Part shown: piece by piece, positions 20,445 to 22,106 of the stretch
Layout of the letters: each line of letters begins with the position of its first letter
Position numbering within the stretch: the stretch's first letter is position 1
Source: CAZMCC01 sp964564695
GTDB lineage: Bacteria; Planctomycetota; Phycisphaerae; Phycisphaerales; UBA1924
Length of the DNA: 22,106 nt
Assembly: GCA_964564695.1 (NCBI GenBank)
Contig: CAZMCC010000067.1
Location: 1 to 22,106 of the forward strand
Direction of reading: 5' to 3'
Position numbers and translations under genes: made by a program
The notes under the pieces: generated by a model
What the model saw: only the letters and a program-made list of their open reading frames with translations
Database searches by the model: none
What the model was told of the DNA's origin: nothing

Positions 20445-21931
20445 CAGAGCCCGCAGCCCTTCGCGATATCCGCGAACCAGTCGTTGATGAACTCGCCGAC
20501 GTCGGTCGAGTTGACGACGCCGTTGCCGTCCCAATCGGCGTCGCATTCGGTGGGAACGCAGGTGGCGTGGGTGAGGGTGAAGACGGCGTCGCCGCCGGCG
20601 AGGCCGTTGCTGTCGCCGTCGATGGCGGCGCCGCCGATGGAGGCGACAACGGTGTCGTTGATCGTGATCGTGTAGGCGTCGTCGAGCAGGATCTGGCCGA
20701 AGGCGATAATCATGAACGCCGAGCCGCTGCCGCCGACGGCGAACGGCACGGGTGTCGCGTCGGAGAGGCGCGTGATCGTGATGTCGGCCGCGACGAAGTT
20801 GACCGGCGCGGACCAGGCGATGCGCGTCGCCACCACGCCGAGCGGGTTGGTGAACGGGGCGGTGCCGGGCAGTTTGGGCTCGCGCATCACGATCGTCGGG
20901 CCGGGAATCGCCGCGGTCTCGCGGATGCGGTAGACGCCGTTGGTGTCCGCGACGTAGAGCGCGCTGCCGTCGTTGTTGACGCTGAGCGACGCGGCGCCGT
21001 CGGCCGTGTCGTCATAGGTTGACGCGACGGTGAAGCCCGAGGCGAACTGGGTGAAGGCGCCGGCGCCGTCCATGCGGATGACGCGGTCGAGCCTCGCGTC
21101 GAGCAGGTAGATGAACTGCCCGAGCGCTCCGCCGGGCGAGATCGCCAGGTCGCGGTAATACATGGTCGCGGTTGACTGCTGCGCGCCGAGCATCTGCCAC
21201 TGCAGGGCCGGGCTGAGCGTGTACACCGCGTTGATGCCGGTCTCGTTGGCGTCGTTGTCGACGAGCACGAAGCGGTTGTTGAAGACGCCGGTCCGGTCGA
21301 ATTCGACACCGCGGATGTCGACGTCGAACCGCCCCGGGGGCACGCTGTTCTGCGCGAGACGGGTGAAGACGTCCGTGGGCGACCAGTGCCATATGGAAGT
21401 TCCGTCGTTCTGGCTGATGTCGTTCATGTAGGCGCCGGCGGTGTAGCCGCCCAGGCCGCTGGTGAAGTCAAAGGTCAGTCCCAGTTCGTCGGAGGCGGTG
21501 CCCAGGGCCGTGACCTGCGTCGTCGTGCCGTCGGGTTCGACTCGGTAGATGATGGTGGTGAAGAAGTTGCCCGTTCGCACAGCGACGAAGAGCCGGTTTG
21601 CCTGGACGCCGACACCATCAAAGCGGATGTCATTGACGAAGGCGCCGGCTGAAGCGATCGGAATGGCGGCGATCACCGAAACCGTGCCCGCGTCGATGCG
21701 CCGCACGGTGAGCACCTGGTTGGCAACGCTCGCCGCGACGACGCCCGTGCCGTAGGCGGGGTTGCGGATCGCCTCAATGCGGGGCGTGATGTTGTCGAGT
21801 CGCGGCGAGAGCTGCTCGGCGACGAAGCCGGGGGGGACGACGATCTGGGCGATGGCGGTGGTGGTGCAGACGCCCAGGGCGATCGCGCCGAGTGCGGCGA
21901 GGGTGATGTGGTTCAGGTGGGTGGTGTTCAT
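20444..21931 (-). CDS. Secreted beta-propeller-like protein with GC-type dockerin
   Basis: The product is 495 residues. The ATG at 21931 has GAGTG five bases upstream and begins the signal peptide MNTTHLNHITLAALGAIALG ending in TTTAIAQ; an in-frame ATG at 22090 would read through an intergenic repeat and was rejected. Residues 30-340 contain repeated blocks such as VNDIRFDGVGVQANRLFVAV, RGVEFDRTGVFNNRFVLVDN and LSVNNDGSALYVADTNGVYR, typical of a lytic/NHL-like beta-propeller. A Big/cohesin-like segment follows (about 350-455). The C-terminus, CDADWDGNGVVNSTDVGEFI then DWFADIAKGCGL (463-495), is one and a half calcium-loop repeats of dockerin type, with the Gly-Cys ending found in planctomycete secreted proteins. 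That domain probably fixes it to a surface partner. Function of the propeller is unknown. Confidence 0.85.
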   Translation of the reverse strand: MNTTHLNHITLAALGAIALGVCTTTAIAQIVVPPGFVAEQLSPRLDNITPRIEAIRNPAYGTGVVAASVANQVLTVRRIDAGTVSVIAAIPIASAGAFVNDIRFDGVGVQANRLFVAVRTGNFFTTIIYRVEPDGTTTQVTALGTASDELGLTFDFTSGLGGYTAGAYMNDISQNDGTSIWHWSPTDVFTRLAQNSVPPGRFDVDIRGVEFDRTGVFNNRFVLVDNDANETGINAVYTLSPALQWQMLGAQQSTATMYYRDLAISPGGALGQFIYLLDARLDRVIRMDGAGAFTQFASGFTVASTYDDTADGAASLSVNNDGSALYVADTNGVYRIRETAAIPGPTIVMREPKLPGTAPFTNPLGVVATRIAWSAPVNFVAADITITRLSDATPVPFAVGGSGSAFMIIAFGQILLDDAYTITINDTVVASIGGAAIDGDSNGLAGGDAVFTLTHATCVPTECDADWDGNGVVNSTDVGEFINDWFADIAKGCGL

Positions 21932-21991
21932 GGGTTCACTCTTGAGAGTGGTGATTGAATTGGAGTTCGTAAGCACAACGGCCTCCCTCTC

Positions 21992-22051
21992 GCTGAACCG
22001 GCTGAACGCCGGTTCAGCATTTCTCCCTCCGCGATGCGCGGCGGGAGATCT
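21992..22051. repeat. Composite two-hairpin repeat upstream of the dockerin gene
   Basis: Hairpin 1 is GCTGAACCGGC (21992-22002), loop TGAAC, GCCGGTTCAGC (22008-22018), a perfect 11-bp stem. Hairpin 2 (22022-22048) is TCTCCCTCCGCG, loop ATG and a return arm with one mismatch, then ATCT. The order, the spacing and the CATTTC linker match the copy at 11874-11923. It lies 60 bp upstream of the dockerin gene start. I see no gene in 22052-22106. Confidence 0.7.
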
Positions 22052-22106
22052 CTTATTGATCTCTGCGCGGTTATAGGTATGGTGGATCACAGGCGAAGCC
22101 CTGCGT

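Overview
The window is high-GC bacterial DNA that most resembles a planctomycete of the class Phycisphaerae. The signs are secreted proteins ending in a PTPG/PAPG segment, a hydrophobic stretch and four arginines (a PEP-CTERM-like tail), a protein ending in the 'GC-type' dockerin typical of that group, a Tat-exported beta-helix protein, and several small proteins I associate only with planctomycetes. No rRNA, tRNA or CRISPR array was found. Assignments come from reading motifs by eye; no database search was possible.

Layout. 1-5830: a putative HTH protein (-) diverges from a secreted HAF-repeat protein (+) across an AT-rich palindrome. Two tandem paralogous secreted proteins (-) follow, and then gene debris in which the tails of a third paralogue and of a second gene family survive. 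5831-9667: a small hypothetical protein, a soluble RsbRD-type histidine kinase, a planctomycete-type hypothetical protein and an acidic-tail protein (both -), then a two-gene membrane operon (+). 15391-22106: a Tat-exported beta-helix protein, a CDF metal exporter, a calcineurin-like phosphoesterase, a membrane-anchored HTH protein, a HAD hydrolase, and a secreted dockerin-bearing protein convergent with it.

The most unusual part is 9765-15357. A minus-strand cluster encodes a sigma-region-4-like HTH protein, an ABC ATPase fused to a GNAT domain (the COG2401 architecture), a 58-residue basic protein and a phage-type terminase large subunit with an extra four-cysteine knuckle. Divergent from it is a CI/LexA-like repressor (XRE HTH plus S24 autoprotease with an intact Ser/Lys dyad). 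Between them lie two clear and one weaker copy of an operator-like motif, starting exactly 30 bp apart, like a lysogeny switch. No portal, capsid, tail, integrase or lysis gene is present in the window. I infer a domesticated or minimal phage-derived DNA-handling module under a phage-like switch. A well-structured candidate RNA with its own terminator follows the repressor gene.

Three families of short palindromic repeats sit at gene ends. Several overlap stop codons, and one pair seems to supply the last 27 residues of the ATPase-GNAT protein.
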